Assembly (NCBI GenBank): GCA_019120295.1
Contig: DWVI01000001.1
Location: 1 to 64,000, forward strand
DNA length: 64,000 bases
Source of the DNA: Candidatus Onthoplasma faecipullorum
GTDB taxonomy: Bacteria > Bacillota > Clostridia > Christensenellales > UBA1242
Reading direction: 5' to 3'
Positions within the stretch are counted from its first letter, which is position 1. Each line of letters opens with the position of its first letter. Below the pieces are notes generated by a model, which saw only the letters and a list, made by a program, of their open reading frames with translations, searched no databases and was not told where the DNA came from. A program made the position numbers and the translations under genes. This document shows, piece after piece, positions 1 to 10,974 of the stretch.

Positions 1-1
1 G

Positions 2-3000
2 TATACAGTAGTTTTGGAAGTTTTAAGTTATTCAAGTAGTAGTAATCTAGGAATTGTTATTTGTTCGCCGAATGATGTTCAAGGTTCTACTGATGTGGCA
101 AACACTTCGGGGCAAATTAGTTTTGGTGTGGCTTCAACTGGCATATATACAACCACATTCACTACTAAATCATCATTTAATAATAGTTCATTAGATAACT
201 TATTTAGGTCGTATCTTAGTGCAACTTTAGGATATAGTTATTACGTAAGATTTAGAATTTCAATGTTCTATAGTATACCAGATATTGATACTTCTAATTT
301 CTCGTATGCAACTTATGGTAATACACCTAGTACTATGACATTACCAACGCCAACAAGGGCTGGTTACTTATTTGATGGTTGGTACACGTCAACAAGTTAC
401 ACAACAGAAAGAACTGCAACTAGCACAGTGACATCAGCAAGTAATCACACTTTATATGCTAAATGGAATCCAAAGAATTACACTATAAATTACAATACAA
501 ATGGTGGAAATAACATCAGTTCAGGTTCGTACACAGTGGATGATTCTAGCCAAACAATCACACTAACAACTCCAACAAGAAGTGGATATACGTTCACTGG
601 TTATACAATCACAACTAACACATCGGGTTCTTCAAGTTCAATTTCGAATAAAACTGCATTAACAATTCCAGCAAATGCATATGGAAATATAACACTTAGA
701 GCAAATTGGCAAGTTTCTTCACTAACCGTAACATTTAATGCGAATGGAGGATCGGTAGGAACATCTAGTAAGACTGTTACATATGGTTCAACATATGGCA
801 CACTTCCAACTCCAACTAGAAGCGGATATTCTTTCCAGGGCTGGTACACATCAACTTCTGGTGGATCGGTTGTAACATCAAACACTGTTGTAACAAGTAC
901 CACCAATCACACATTATATGCACGCTGGATTGCAATAACTTATTATACTTATAATAAAAATGTGAATGGGTCAACGAGTAGTGCATCTGTGCCTGGACAT
1001 TCATTGTTTGACCTAGGAGATGTGCAAGATATATCTTCAGATATTAGGTTTAATGGTTGGGAAACTAATAGCACTGCATATTTAGATGTTTACACTGATT
1101 TAATTTATGAATATTTTGGCGGTGAAAACTGTGGTGATATTGCAACTAGAAACCGATTAGCATATTCATATTATGACACAGATAGAATTGGTACAATAAC
1201 TACAGGATCCTTGTTATTATCAAGTAGTGATGATTTCACATTTATTATGTCTGGGGTATTAAATTTAAGTTATCCTAAGGCAATTGAAGTCGTTAACTCA
1301 TCTAACGCAAGAAGGTGGTCAGTTAGAGGTGTTGGAGGCAATACTATTGTTGTAACTGTAGGAAGTACAGATGTGTTATCAATAAATCAGACATGGAGTG
1401 GGTATCACACGTTGGCAATAACTTATGATAACTCAGCAGATTTATTGTCAGTATATTTTGATGGAGAATTAATCGGAACTGCAACGGCAAATATCACTCA
1501 GGCCACAACAGATAAATTAACGTTAATGACTTATGCAGGACCTAATTCATTTAATAATGTGTTTATGATTGATGAATTGCTGGATGTTAGCCAACTTGGG
1601 TCTGTTTATGCATCTAAAACTGAAACAGGTAACTTTTTAGCAGTTGCAAAAAGAAGTGGTGGAACATTAACTTCAAGTTATCTAACAGAAATAAAACCAG
1701 AAATCCATGCGATTACCACCACACGCGTTGGCGCTTATGGTAACACTATGGTTGAAGTGTTTGCTTACATAACTGACGAATTTGGTGTTGATTCTGTTAC
1801 ACTGGAAGGTAGCGCCGATTTCTACAACGCACCAAGATTTGACGGTGTGGCAACTTCATGCAATATAACTATTGACGGGCAATTCTACAACTGGCGTGGC
1901 TATGTGCAAGTAGCCAACCTTGAATTTGTTGATTCTTATTATACTTATGATGATCTAGGTTATTGGCTTGGCTCCGGTGATTATAGCATTCGAATCACAG
2001 CCACAAATATTTATGGTGGAGAAACAAGCAAATCTTTGCATGATAAATTAACTATGTTGCAACTTCACGCAAATGGTGGAATGTTAAATTTAAATAATGT
2101 TGCAAATAACCTTGTGGATAATATGTATTATGATAATACCTCGTTTGAATACGTAAGCACAGACTCTGAAAGTTCTGGCTTTTCTAGCATGGTTACTTTG
2201 CCAGATGGTTCAGCTTTATATAAAGGGGTGAATGGATATTATCCTTATTTGCAAATTGCAACTATTTACCCTTACTATGATCTATATGATAGCTATGATT
2301 ATTGGGAATTTAATAACAGGGTAATCAGTGGAACTATTTCTTTCTTAAATTATTCAGGAATGTCCTACGGTAGTGAGTTTTTATTGTATCTTTATAATAA
2401 TTATGACGGAGAGTATTATGTCATTGATTACGAATTTGTGGAAGATATTGGTGGTTATAGTAACACATTTAGGTTTAGCATAAATCTTGAATATTTTGGA
2501 GATATATTGTATTCAGAGATGCAACCTTTAGAGTTGGTAATGGAAAATATTGGCTACCAAGGTGACATTAGAGTTTCAATGGATAATCAATTTAAGGAAA
2601 ACCTAACAATAATGTATAACTCAAGTCTAAGCTATTATGGATATAGATTGCCAATTCCAACAAGGCCGGGTTATAGATTCGTTGGTTGGGAAGCAAGAAG
2701 GTATAGTAGTTCTTTATTTAATAATCAATATGATGATTCATGCTTGTTTACCGATGAATATGGTTATATTATAGAGGATAATGGCGGTTTTGGTCATGGA
2801 GTTATTGGTCTATACGCTATGTGGGAGCCATATGATCAATTGCAGATTGGTGTATACACATATGATGATTATGGTAACCCAGAAGTTGAATATGAAGAAA
2901 TAGATTTAATGGCTGGATTTGGGATTGACAATTCATTCTATATTGGCACAACAAATGAAACGTGGTTTGAAATATTAAATGCAATAGACTGGGAATCATA

Positions 3001-6000
3001 TATGGATAATAATCCAGTTGGCACAACAACTAATGAATATTTCAACTATTTGGCAGACATGTCTATGAATGGTTATTGGGATGAGATACAACAATTAATG
3101 CCAAAAGGTTATTTTGAAGATTTGTATCCTATTTATAGCTCTGGTAACAGTGAACCATTTGTTGACATGCAATCAGATTATTTGCAACCATTTAGTTTAA
3201 TTTTCAATAGAGAAGGTTCAACCTTATTATATGAAGATTTAATATTCATTCAAGATCATTCACCAGATTATGGCGAAAATGAATTCTTAAAATTTTATGT
3301 TACTGACTTTGTACATCCGCAAACTAATGAAAATTATGGTTATTCATTAGTGCTTGAAGTTCAAGATCCAGTTTATGGTGACGCAAGATATGCAGTTATT
3401 TCACTAGTTAATTCAGAGCCAGATCCTATCACTGGTGAAACTTTAAGTTTAAACGGTTTGGTTAATATTGGATTTGCTTGGACTGGTGGTGGATTCACCA
3501 TATCAATTCAAGATGCTTATGGTTATTATGTTGAAAAAACATTGTATTATAGCTCTAGCTGGATAGTAAATAATTGGTCTAATTATGGCTTGTATTTTGG
3601 AGATTGTAATGGAGATGGATATAGTGATGTTATAGATTCTTCCACATCAGCCGTGTTATTTTCAAGAGATTTAGTGTCTCCAGCATGGTTTATGCCAGGA
3701 GAACCACTTAATCAGGACGCCATGGAGTTCTATAAAATAACAAATCCATTTATCTTAGTGCCTTACACTTTAAATACATATAGCATAGAATTAGATTTAA
3801 ATGGTGGAACCATATCTAGTGGCAGTGGATATTATAATGCTACATATGGCACTCCAGTTGAAATACCAATTCCAACACGTCTAGGTTACACATTTGATGG
3901 TTGGGAAATTGCATCTTCATCAGATTATTCATACGCACAGTATCAAGATGATTCTGGTTCGTGGGTTGATATGAGTGGTGGGGTGAGCCCATCGTCGGCC
4001 TCAATCTTTAGAAATTTAACAACGGAAACTGACACAGTAACATTAGAAGCACGATGGGTTGGAAATTCTGTAACTGTAACCTTTGATTATGGCGATGGCT
4101 CAGGTTCAACAGCTAGTAAGTCAGTTTCAGTGGGTGGCACTTATGGAACACTTCCAACTCCAACAGCACCTAGTGGTTATGCTTTTGACGGTTGGTTCAC
4201 AGCTTCAACTGGTGGAAGTAAGGTTACAAGTTCCACAAGAGTAACTGCAACATCTAATCACACATTGTATGCACGTTATGTTAATAGTTATGTGTCATTT
4301 GATGACGACACATTAAAGAATGGAATAATAAATACTGCCTACACTGACTCATTCACACCAGCAACAGGCACGGGAACAATAACATATAGTATAACTAAAG
4401 TTACATGTAACGGTTCGAATGTTACGGTATCAAGCGGAAAATATAATGGCTTATCGTTAAGTGGAACAACAATTTCTGGAACTCCAACAGTGGCAGGAAC
4501 ATACATATTTACAATAACAGCAACTAATGGTATAGTCTCAGATAGCGCTCAGATAACCATAGTAATAGGAAAGGCAACGAATCCTGTTGAAGTAAATGGA
4601 TACAGCAACACGTATGACGGCGAAGCACATGTTTTAGTTTACACCGTTAATAAACCAAGTGGTACAACCATCTACTATGCAGTTGGAACACAATTAACAA
4701 GTTCTAATTACAGCTCAACAGGTTCCACAACAATTCCAACGCGAACCAATGCAGGAACATATGTGGTTTATTGGTATAGCCCAGAAACTAGCGTATATTT
4801 AGCTAAGAGTGGAAGCGTAACTGTAACAATATCAAAATATAAAATAACTATTGTTATGTCAGGAAGTTTAGTGTACAACGCAACTGTTCAAACAGGAATT
4901 AAAGAAGGCACAGGGTACACACGAAGCGGAGTATATGAAGCAACAAACGCTGGAACATATGAAGCAATCGTGTCGTTAGTTAACACAACTAACTACATAT
5001 GGAGCGACAACACAACTGCTCCAAAAACAATCAGTTGGTCAATAGCAAAACGTCCACTTAGTGAATGTACAATAAGCTTGTCTACATCTGGCTACGATAT
5101 TTCAGGAAGCTCATATAAATATGAAGCTGGAGAAATTCGCCCAGGAGTTACGGTAAAAATAGGAAATAACACAGTGCCATCAAGTAACTACACAGTGTCT
5201 TATTCAAACAACGTAAATGTGGGCACAGCAACAGTAACAATCACAGCAACAGATGGCGGAAATTTATCTGGTAGCACTTCAAAAACATTCACAATAGCAA
5301 AACGTCCATTAAGTGAATGCGATATAAGTTTATCTACATCTGGCTACGATATGTCTGGAAGTTCATATAAATATCAAGTTACAGCAATCACTCCAAGCGT
5401 TACGGTAAAAATAAAGAATAACATTGTACCGTCAGAGCAATATACAGTGTCTTATTCAAACAACGTAAATGCAGGCACGGCAACTGTAACAGTAACGGCA
5501 ACAGATAATGGATATTTATTGGGTAACACTTTAAAGAACTTTACAATAGCAAAACGCCCATTAAGTGAATGTTCAATAACTTTATCCACAACTGGATATG
5601 ATATGTCGGGCGACTCATATAAATATCAAGTTACAGCAATCACTCCAAGCGTTACAGTAAAAATAGGCAATAACACAGTGCCAGCAAGTAACTACACAGT
5701 GTCTTATTCAAACAACATAAATGTAGGCACTGCAACAGTAACTGTAACGGCAACATCAAGTGGAAATTTACTAAATAATAAATCACAAGATTTCACAATA
5801 GCAAAACGCCCATTAAGTGAATGTTCAATAACTTTATCCACAACTGGATATGATATGTCGGGAAGCTCGTATAAATATCAAGTCACAGCAATCACTCCAG
5901 GCGTTACAGTAAAAATAAAGAATAACACTGTACCGTCAGAAAACTATAGTGTGTCATACTCAAATAACATAAACGTTGGCACGGCAACTGCAATAGTAAC

Positions 6001-7888
6001 AGCAACGGCAAGTGGAAATTTATCGGGCAATAAATCTCAAAATTTCACAATAGCAAAACGTCCACTTAGCGAATGTTCAATAAGTTTATCATCATCTGGC
6101 TATGACATGTCAGGCGACTCATATAAATATCAAGTTACAGCGATCACTCCAACAGTTATAGTAAAAATAGGTAATAACACAGTGCCAATAGAAAACTACA
6201 CTGTGACCTATTCTAACAATATAAATGTGGGCACAGCAACAGTAACAATCACGGCAACAGATAGTGGCAATTTATCTGGTAGTGCGTCAAGGACCTTCAC
6301 AATAGTGAAACGTCCACTCAGTGAATGTGAGATAAGTTTATCAACATCTGGTTACGATATGTCTGGAAGCTCATATAAATATCAAGTTACAGCGATCACT
6401 CCAACAGTCATAGTAAAAATAGGTAACAACACAGTGCCAGCAAGTAACTACACAGTGTCTTATTCAAACAACGTAAATGCAGGCACGGCAAATATATCAA
6501 TCACAGCCACAACAAATGGAAATCTATTAGGTAGTAGATCTGTAAGCTTTACAATAGCAAAACGTCCAGTAGGAGAATGTAGTGTAACCATATCTCAAAC
6601 ATCATTCATATTTACGGGACAAGAAATAAGACCAGATGTAACAGTTAGAATACATGGAAATGTGGTGCCAGAAAGCAACTACACAGTAGAATACTCTAAC
6701 AATATAAATGTAGGTAAAGGATCGCTATGGATTGTGGCAACTCCTACAGGTAACTTAATTAATGGTACAGGTGGTGGTGGCAACGTAATAGAATTTGAGA
6801 TTGAAACTAGAGAATATAATATAATAATTCAAGAAAACGGCGGAAGCGAAACAGAAGATATGGTATATTCAGTGAGTGCAACTAACCAAGCAATTACATT
6901 GCCAACACTTACATTTGGAAATTGCACATTTGAAGGTTACACAATAGTAACAAACACGTTAGGAGGAACATCAAGTATAACTAACAACACAACACTCAAT
7001 ATTCCAGCAAACGCATATGGAGATATAACGGTAAAAGCAAACTGGTCAGTGGAAGTAACCATAGAGATAGTGGGCAATAAGAGTGAAAACACTTTAACAA
7101 TCTCAGACGGAAAAAATAATTTAACCACAGGCATAAATGAAGTAGCAGAAGGAAGTAAGATAACCATAAGCACAGAACTAACAGCGAATGCAGAATTAAG
7201 TGAATACCAGTTGTTGAGTATATACAAAGATGATGAATTGTTAACAACAGTATCCTCATTGCTCGACACAGAATACACAACGACCTTAAGTGAAGCAATA
7301 ACAAAAGCATGCACGATAAAGTTAGAGTATAAGGACGGAAAACGCTTAGAAGTAAACACAGAGCAAGGAGTAACAAGCGATATAGAAATAAGCGGAACAA
7401 GTGATGATAACGTGTATGCAACAGAAGCAGAAAACACAATAACAATCACAATAGACACATCATCACTCTCAACAGTAAGTGAAACATACATCGGCTTCAC
7501 ATACGAAATAAACGGAGAGATATATAGTTCGTATAACACAGGAGATTTGGTTGTGGTAAATACGAAGATAACAGGAGCAGTATATACATACACAATCACA
7601 GGAGATAAGGAAGTAACCAACATAGATGTAATAATTCGACAATCACAGAACGTAACATTAAACACAGACGTAGAAGGCTACAACAGCTTATCTCTAACAA
7701 GTGAAGATGGGTTTACAAGGCAATTAGATAGAAGTACAAGCACGTATTCATTATACGTAGGAATATGGGAGATAAACGTAGACCTAGCAACAAGCGCAGA
7801 AATAACAGAAGTGTTAGATAATGTGTTTGGAGTAGGAAAGTACACAGTAGAGAATGGAAGGTACTACTATACGATAACCGCAGCGTAG
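2..7888 (+). CDS. Giant surface protein, 5' end cut by window start; InlB B-repeat (Listeria-Bacteroides) domains plus tandem Ig-like repeats
   Basis: Frame open to the window edge; repeated GYxFxGWYT...TLYAxW motifs typical of InlB B-repeats; six to seven ~83-aa AKRPLSEC...GYDMSG...VSYSNNxNVGTA repeats. Confidence 0.85.
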   Translation, partial: YTVVLEVLSYSSSSNLGIVICSPNDVQGSTDVANTSGQISFGVASTGIYTTTFTTKSSFNNSSLDNLFRSYLSATLGYSYYVRFRISMFYSIPDIDTSNFSYATYGNTPSTMTLPTPTRAGYLFDGWYTSTSYTTERTATSTVTSASNHTLYAKWNPKNYTINYNTNGGNNISSGSYTVDDSSQTITLTTPTRSGYTFTGYTITTNTSGSSSSISNKTALTIPANAYGNITLRANWQVSSLTVTFNANGGSVGTSSKTVTYGSTYGTLPTPTRSGYSFQGWYTSTSGGSVVTSNTVVTSTTNHTLYARWIAITYYTYNKNVNGSTSSASVPGHSLFDLGDVQDISSDIRFNGWETNSTAYLDVYTDLIYEYFGGENCGDIATRNRLAYSYYDTDRIGTITTGSLLLSSSDDFTFIMSGVLNLSYPKAIEVVNSSNARRWSVRGVGGNTIVVTVGSTDVLSINQTWSGYHTLAITYDNSADLLSVYFDGELIGTATANITQATTDKLTLMTYAGPNSFNNVFMIDELLDVSQLGSVYASKTETGNFLAVAKRSGGTLTSSYLTEIKPEIHAITTTRVGAYGNTMVEVFAYITDEFGVDSVTLEGSADFYNAPRFDGVATSCNITIDGQFYNWRGYVQVANLEFVDSYYTYDDLGYWLGSGDYSIRITATNIYGGETSKSLHDKLTMLQLHANGGMLNLNNVANNLVDNMYYDNTSFEYVSTDSESSGFSSMVTLPDGSALYKGVNGYYPYLQIATIYPYYDLYDSYDYWEFNNRVISGTISFLNYSGMSYGSEFLLYLYNNYDGEYYVIDYEFVEDIGGYSNTFRFSINLEYFGDILYSEMQPLELVMENIGYQGDIRVSMDNQFKENLTIMYNSSLSYYGYRLPIPTRPGYRFVGWEARRYSSSLFNNQYDDSCLFTDEYGYIIEDNGGFGHGVIGLYAMWEPYDQLQIGVYTYDDYGNPEVEYEEIDLMAGFGIDNSFYIGTTNETWFEILNAIDWESYMDNNPVGTTTNEYFNYLADMSMNGYWDEIQQLMPKGYFEDLYPIYSSGNSEPFVDMQSDYLQPFSLIFNREGSTLLYEDLIFIQDHSPDYGENEFLKFYVTDFVHPQTNENYGYSLVLEVQDPVYGDARYAVISLVNSEPDPITGETLSLNGLVNIGFAWTGGGFTISIQDAYGYYVEKTLYYSSSWIVNNWSNYGLYFGDCNGDGYSDVIDSSTSAVLFSRDLVSPAWFMPGEPLNQDAMEFYKITNPFILVPYTLNTYSIELDLNGGTISSGSGYYNATYGTPVEIPIPTRLGYTFDGWEIASSSDYSYAQYQDDSGSWVDMSGGVSPSSASIFRNLTTETDTVTLEARWVGNSVTVTFDYGDGSGSTASKSVSVGGTYGTLPTPTAPSGYAFDGWFTASTGGSKVTSSTRVTATSNHTLYARYVNSYVSFDDDTLKNGIINTAYTDSFTPATGTGTITYSITKVTCNGSNVTVSSGKYNGLSLSGTTISGTPTVAGTYIFTITATNGIVSDSAQITIVIGKATNPVEVNGYSNTYDGEAHVLVYTVNKPSGTTIYYAVGTQLTSSNYSSTGSTTIPTRTNAGTYVVYWYSPETSVYLAKSGSVTVTISKYKITIVMSGSLVYNATVQTGIKEGTGYTRSGVYEATNAGTYEAIVSLVNTTNYIWSDNTTAPKTISWSIAKRPLSECTISLSTSGYDISGSSYKYEAGEIRPGVTVKIGNNTVPSSNYTVSYSNNVNVGTATVTITATDGGNLSGSTSKTFTIAKRPLSECDISLSTSGYDMSGSSYKYQVTAITPSVTVKIKNNIVPSEQYTVSYSNNVNAGTATVTVTATDNGYLLGNTLKNFTIAKRPLSECSITLSTTGYDMSGDSYKYQVTAITPSVTVKIGNNTVPASNYTVSYSNNINVGTATVTVTATSSGNLLNNKSQDFTIAKRPLSECSITLSTTGYDMSGSSYKYQVTAITPGVTVKIKNNTVPSENYSVSYSNNINVGTATAIVTATASGNLSGNKSQNFTIAKRPLSECSISLSSSGYDMSGDSYKYQVTAITPTVIVKIGNNTVPIENYTVTYSNNINVGTATVTITATDSGNLSGSASRTFTIVKRPLSECEISLSTSGYDMSGSSYKYQVTAITPTVIVKIGNNTVPASNYTVSYSNNVNAGTANISITATTNGNLLGSRSVSFTIAKRPVGECSVTISQTSFIFTGQEIRPDVTVRIHGNVVPESNYTVEYSNNINVGKGSLWIVATPTGNLINGTGGGGNVIEFEIETREYNIIIQENGGSETEDMVYSVSATNQAITLPTLTFGNCTFEGYTIVTNTLGGTSSITNNTTLNIPANAYGDITVKANWSVEVTIEIVGNKSENTLTISDGKNNLTTGINEVAEGSKITISTELTANAELSEYQLLSIYKDDELLTTVSSLLDTEYTTTLSEAITKACTIKLEYKDGKRLEVNTEQGVTSDIEISGTSDDNVYATEAENTITITIDTSSLSTVSETYIGFTYEINGEIYSSYNTGDLVVVNTKITGAVYTYTITGDKEVTNIDVIIRQSQNVTLNTDVEGYNSLSLTSEDGFTRQLDRSTSTYSLYVGIWEINVDLATSAEITEVLDNVFGVGKYTVENGRYYYTITAA
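5046..6770 (+). repeat. Tandem ~250-bp coding repeats (6 close copies plus 1 divergent copy)
   Basis: Recurring KRPLSEC.ISLSTSGYDMSGSSYKYQVTAITP.VTVKIGNNTVP.NYTVSYSNN.NVGTATVT.TA units in the ORF translation. Confidence 0.9.
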
Positions 7889-8049
7889 ATACGTAAATGT
7901 ATTTATTAATAAGTGAAGATGTTTAACATAATTTGTTTTTATCTAATAAAGAAAAACAAAATGCAGAATTTTAAATATTTAATTCTAACTTTAATTAGAT
8001 TGAAAGATAAAATTTACAACTATCTAAACCAATTATCTTCTATCTAAAA

Positions 8050-8080
8050 AAGAAAAAGAGAGAATAATTCTCTCTTTTTT
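8050..8080 (+). terminator. Rho-independent terminator after giant surface protein
   Basis: aaagagagaataattctctcttttttt. Confidence 0.75.
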
Positions 8081-8189
8081 TGTATTAATCATTTGATGTT
8101 TAAAATGCTTATGAAATCACCAAATAAGTTGTTTATTAAAATTTGTTTTGGTTATTTTATGGTAAAATTATTTATAATTTGCAAAATTT

Positions 8190-8738
8190 ATGATAAAATC
8201 AATAAGTATGATAAATTTTGTTTTATCACAAATTTTTGGTGGTATTGCTTTAATTTTAATCTGTATATCTTATTTTACAAATAAGAAAAAATTTTTAATA
8301 TTAAATATATTTGCGGACATATTTTATGGCGCTGGTTTTATTGCATCTTTTTCACTCGTAGCGGGAATAAACACATTTATAAGTATAATTAGAGTTATAA
8401 TAATTTATTTTTACGAAAAAAAAGGAAAAACCACACCACTATATTACTTATTTATTTTTAGTTTTTTGTACATAACTATCGGCGTAATATTTTACAATAA
8501 CTATTGGGACATAATTCCTTTAATAACACCAATTTTATTTACAATAGCAATGACGCCAAAAGAGTTAATTAAAGTGAAATATTTAACACTAATACCAAAT
8601 ATTTTAATATTTATTTACAATGTGTTTAATGGCTTTTACACATCTGCATTGCTTGACTTATTGGAAACGATTGTATTAATAGTTTCAATTATCACATACC
8701 ACACAAAAAACAAAAATAAAAATCAAAAAATTCAATAA
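8190..8738 (+). CDS. YgjV-like multi-TM inner membrane protein
   Basis: 182 aa, hydrophobic, IFGGIALILICISYFTNKKKFLILNIFADIFYGAGF resembles the YgjV family. Confidence 0.6.
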   Translation: MIKSISMINFVLSQIFGGIALILICISYFTNKKKFLILNIFADIFYGAGFIASFSLVAGINTFISIIRVIIIYFYEKKGKTTPLYYLFIFSFLYITIGVIFYNNYWDIIPLITPILFTIAMTPKELIKVKYLTLIPNILIFIYNVFNGFYTSALLDLLETIVLIVSIITYHTKNKNKNQKIQ

Positions 8739-8744
8739 AAAATG

Positions 8745-8819
8745 GTGACCCCACCAGGACTCGAACCTGGAATCCAATCTTAGGAGGATTGTGGTATATC
8801 CCTTTACCTATGAGGTCAC
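8745..8819 (-). tRNA. tRNA-Arg (anticodon CCT)
   Basis: Cloverleaf on minus strand: GTGACCT...CAATC-CTCCTAA-GATTG...CCAGGTTCGAGTCCTGG...GGGTCAC. Confidence 0.85.
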
Positions 8820-9229
8820 GTTGAATTAAACCGCTAGTTAGTATATCATAGTTTTAGTAAAAATGCAATAGAATTTTATTTAATATAATTTTTTAAATGC
8901 CAAATGGTTATTTTGTACAAAATATATTTTAATTTGTAAAAAATAAAATAATTAAGAAAATTGAATTTAGTATAACATTTAGTTGTTTACATGTTATAGT
9001 AGGGTGGAAAGAATTGTATTTATGACTGCTACGTAGCATATGGTCAAAAAAATTACTTTACAACAATGTTTTGCTTCGATTGTATTAGATATCATAATTT
9101 ATAATGGTTTAGATAATAAAAAGATTTTTTTGTTTTTTTTATTAATTGTATTTTAATAAAAATATTTGTACAATATATATTTATTTTGTACAAATATTAA
9201 TTATTGTTAATTTGATATAAATAAAGAGA

Positions 9230-10138
9230 TTATAAATTAATAGTAGAGATTAAAGATTTTATAGTTTTTACTGATGCTAAAAATTCTTGTTTTTCGTCTT
9301 TGTTTAGGTCTAATTCCATAATTTTAGTAGCACCATTGCGATTTATGATTGTTGGTTGACCGATGCAAATTTTCAATTTTGGGTTATACACTGAAATAGT
9401 AAATATTGAATTAGAGTTATTAAAAATTGCATCGGTAAGATTTTTTAAACACATTCCTATACCATAGGCTGTGTTGCCTTTTTTCTTAATAATTTCATAA
9501 GCGCTATTTCTCACGTCTTTTAAAATTTTGCTTCTGGTTTGTTTATTTAAAAACTTTGTTGCAGGGTTTAGCCCGATCAAGGCATTAGACCATGGAATAA
9601 TTTCGCTATCGCCATGTTCACCGATAACATAAGCGTGAATGTTTCTAGGACTTATTGAAAGTTCTGAGCTTATTAAGTAACGTAAACGTGCAGTGTCTAA
9701 GGTGGTGCCACTTCCTATAACTTTTTCAGCTGGAGCATTGGAAAGTTTCATTGTAACATAGGTCATAACGTCAAGAGGGTTTGTTGCAATTAAGTAAATT
9801 CCGCTAAAATTTGTTTTATTTATCTCATTTATTATTGAGTGAAAAACATCGATATTTTTATCAATTAAATCATGCCTTGTTTCACCAATTTCTTGATTTC
9901 TGCCAGCGGCAATACAAATAATGTCCGCATCGTTACAATCTGAATAATCGCCCGCCTTAATCTTAATTCTATGCTCACTGCAACTGGATGCATGCATAAG
10001 GTCAAGCGCTTCACCTTCTGCTTTATTTTTGTTAATATCAATTAGCACTAGTTCTTCAACAAAACTATTTCCATAAACTAAACTTATTGCATAACTCATG
10101 CCAACATTTCCACAACCAATTAACACAACTTTATTCAT
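9230..10138 (-). CDS. ldh: L-lactate/malate dehydrogenase family (L-LDH)
   Basis: N-terminal Rossmann motif VVLIGCGNVGMSYA; NPLDVMTYV; IGSGTTLDTARLR; GEHGDSEIIPWS. Confidence 0.9.
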   Translation of the reverse strand: MNKVVLIGCGNVGMSYAISLVYGNSFVEELVLIDINKNKAEGEALDLMHASSCSEHRIKIKAGDYSDCNDADIICIAAGRNQEIGETRHDLIDKNIDVFHSIINEINKTNFSGIYLIATNPLDVMTYVTMKLSNAPAEKVIGSGTTLDTARLRYLISSELSISPRNIHAYVIGEHGDSEIIPWSNALIGLNPATKFLNKQTRSKILKDVRNSAYEIIKKKGNTAYGIGMCLKNLTDAIFNNSNSIFTISVYNPKLKICIGQPTIINRNGATKIMELDLNKDEKQEFLASVKTIKSLISTINL

Positions 10139-10329
10139 AAATGCTCCTTAAAATGTAATTGTTAAAATTATAAAAATTCGCTATATTTATTGTCAAATTA
10201 TATAAAAAAATAAAATAAAAAACAAATAAAAATAAATATAATTAAAAAAGATTATTTTTTAGTATTTTTTATAATTTTAATCAAATTTTTATATTTTTTA
10301 AAATAATAAAAAATAAGAATAAAAATGTA

Positions 10330-10866
10330 TTATGAAATTTGGTCGCTTAAATACTTACTAAATGCTTTGCAAATTTTAATTGCACTGTCGTCAAAACATT
10401 TGTTTTCCATTGCAAGGATTATAATTGAACCGATTGCGTCGCCGTCTTTTATGATTGGCACAATCAACTCACATGAATAGTCTTTTCCACCGCCCACAAA
10501 AAATTCAAGCATTTCACTTCCGTCGTCCTGTTTTTTTATAACAATTTCTTTTTTATAAATTAGTTCTTGCACTTCGTCGGTCAAATCTTTATTGATGTAT
10601 TTTTTCTTGTTTGAAGATAAAACTTTTTCCATATCTGAAATTAAAACGTCATGCTCAATACTAACAGAAATAGCAGTTGCAACTGCGTCGCTATATTCTT
10701 TTAGTGAAACCATGTCGCTATATTTTGTTAGTAAAAATTTATTGCCGTCAACGACTCCAATTTCTAGTTTACTGCCAACGCGTACATTTAACATTTTGCG
10801 CATCTCTCTTGGCAAAACAATTCTACCAAGTTCGTCAACGCGACGAACTATTCCTTTACTTTCCAT
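10330..10866 (-). CDS. spoVT: AbrB/SpoVT-type transcriptional regulator (stage V sporulation protein T)
   Basis: SpoVT-AbrB N-terminus GIVRRVDELGRIVLPREMRKMLNVRVGSKLEI plus GAF-like C-terminal region. Confidence 0.85.
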   Translation of the reverse strand: MESKGIVRRVDELGRIVLPREMRKMLNVRVGSKLEIGVVDGNKFLLTKYSDMVSLKEYSDAVATAISVSIEHDVLISDMEKVLSSNKKKYINKDLTDEVQELIYKKEIVIKKQDDGSEMLEFFVGGGKDYSCELIVPIIKDGDAIGSIIILAMENKCFDDSAIKICKAFSKYLSDQIS

Positions 10867-10974
10867 ATTTACCCCTTAATCGTTTTTATTTATTATGTAT
10901 ACAAATTAAATTATTATTCTATATGTATTGAAACAAGTTTATTTTTGTGGTATAATAAAAATATAAGGATAAAT

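Noticed and set aside
6937-7665. Minus-strand ORF (242 aa) inside the giant surface gene
   Set aside because: Antisense to a strongly supported repetitive coding frame; composition is a reverse-frame artefact
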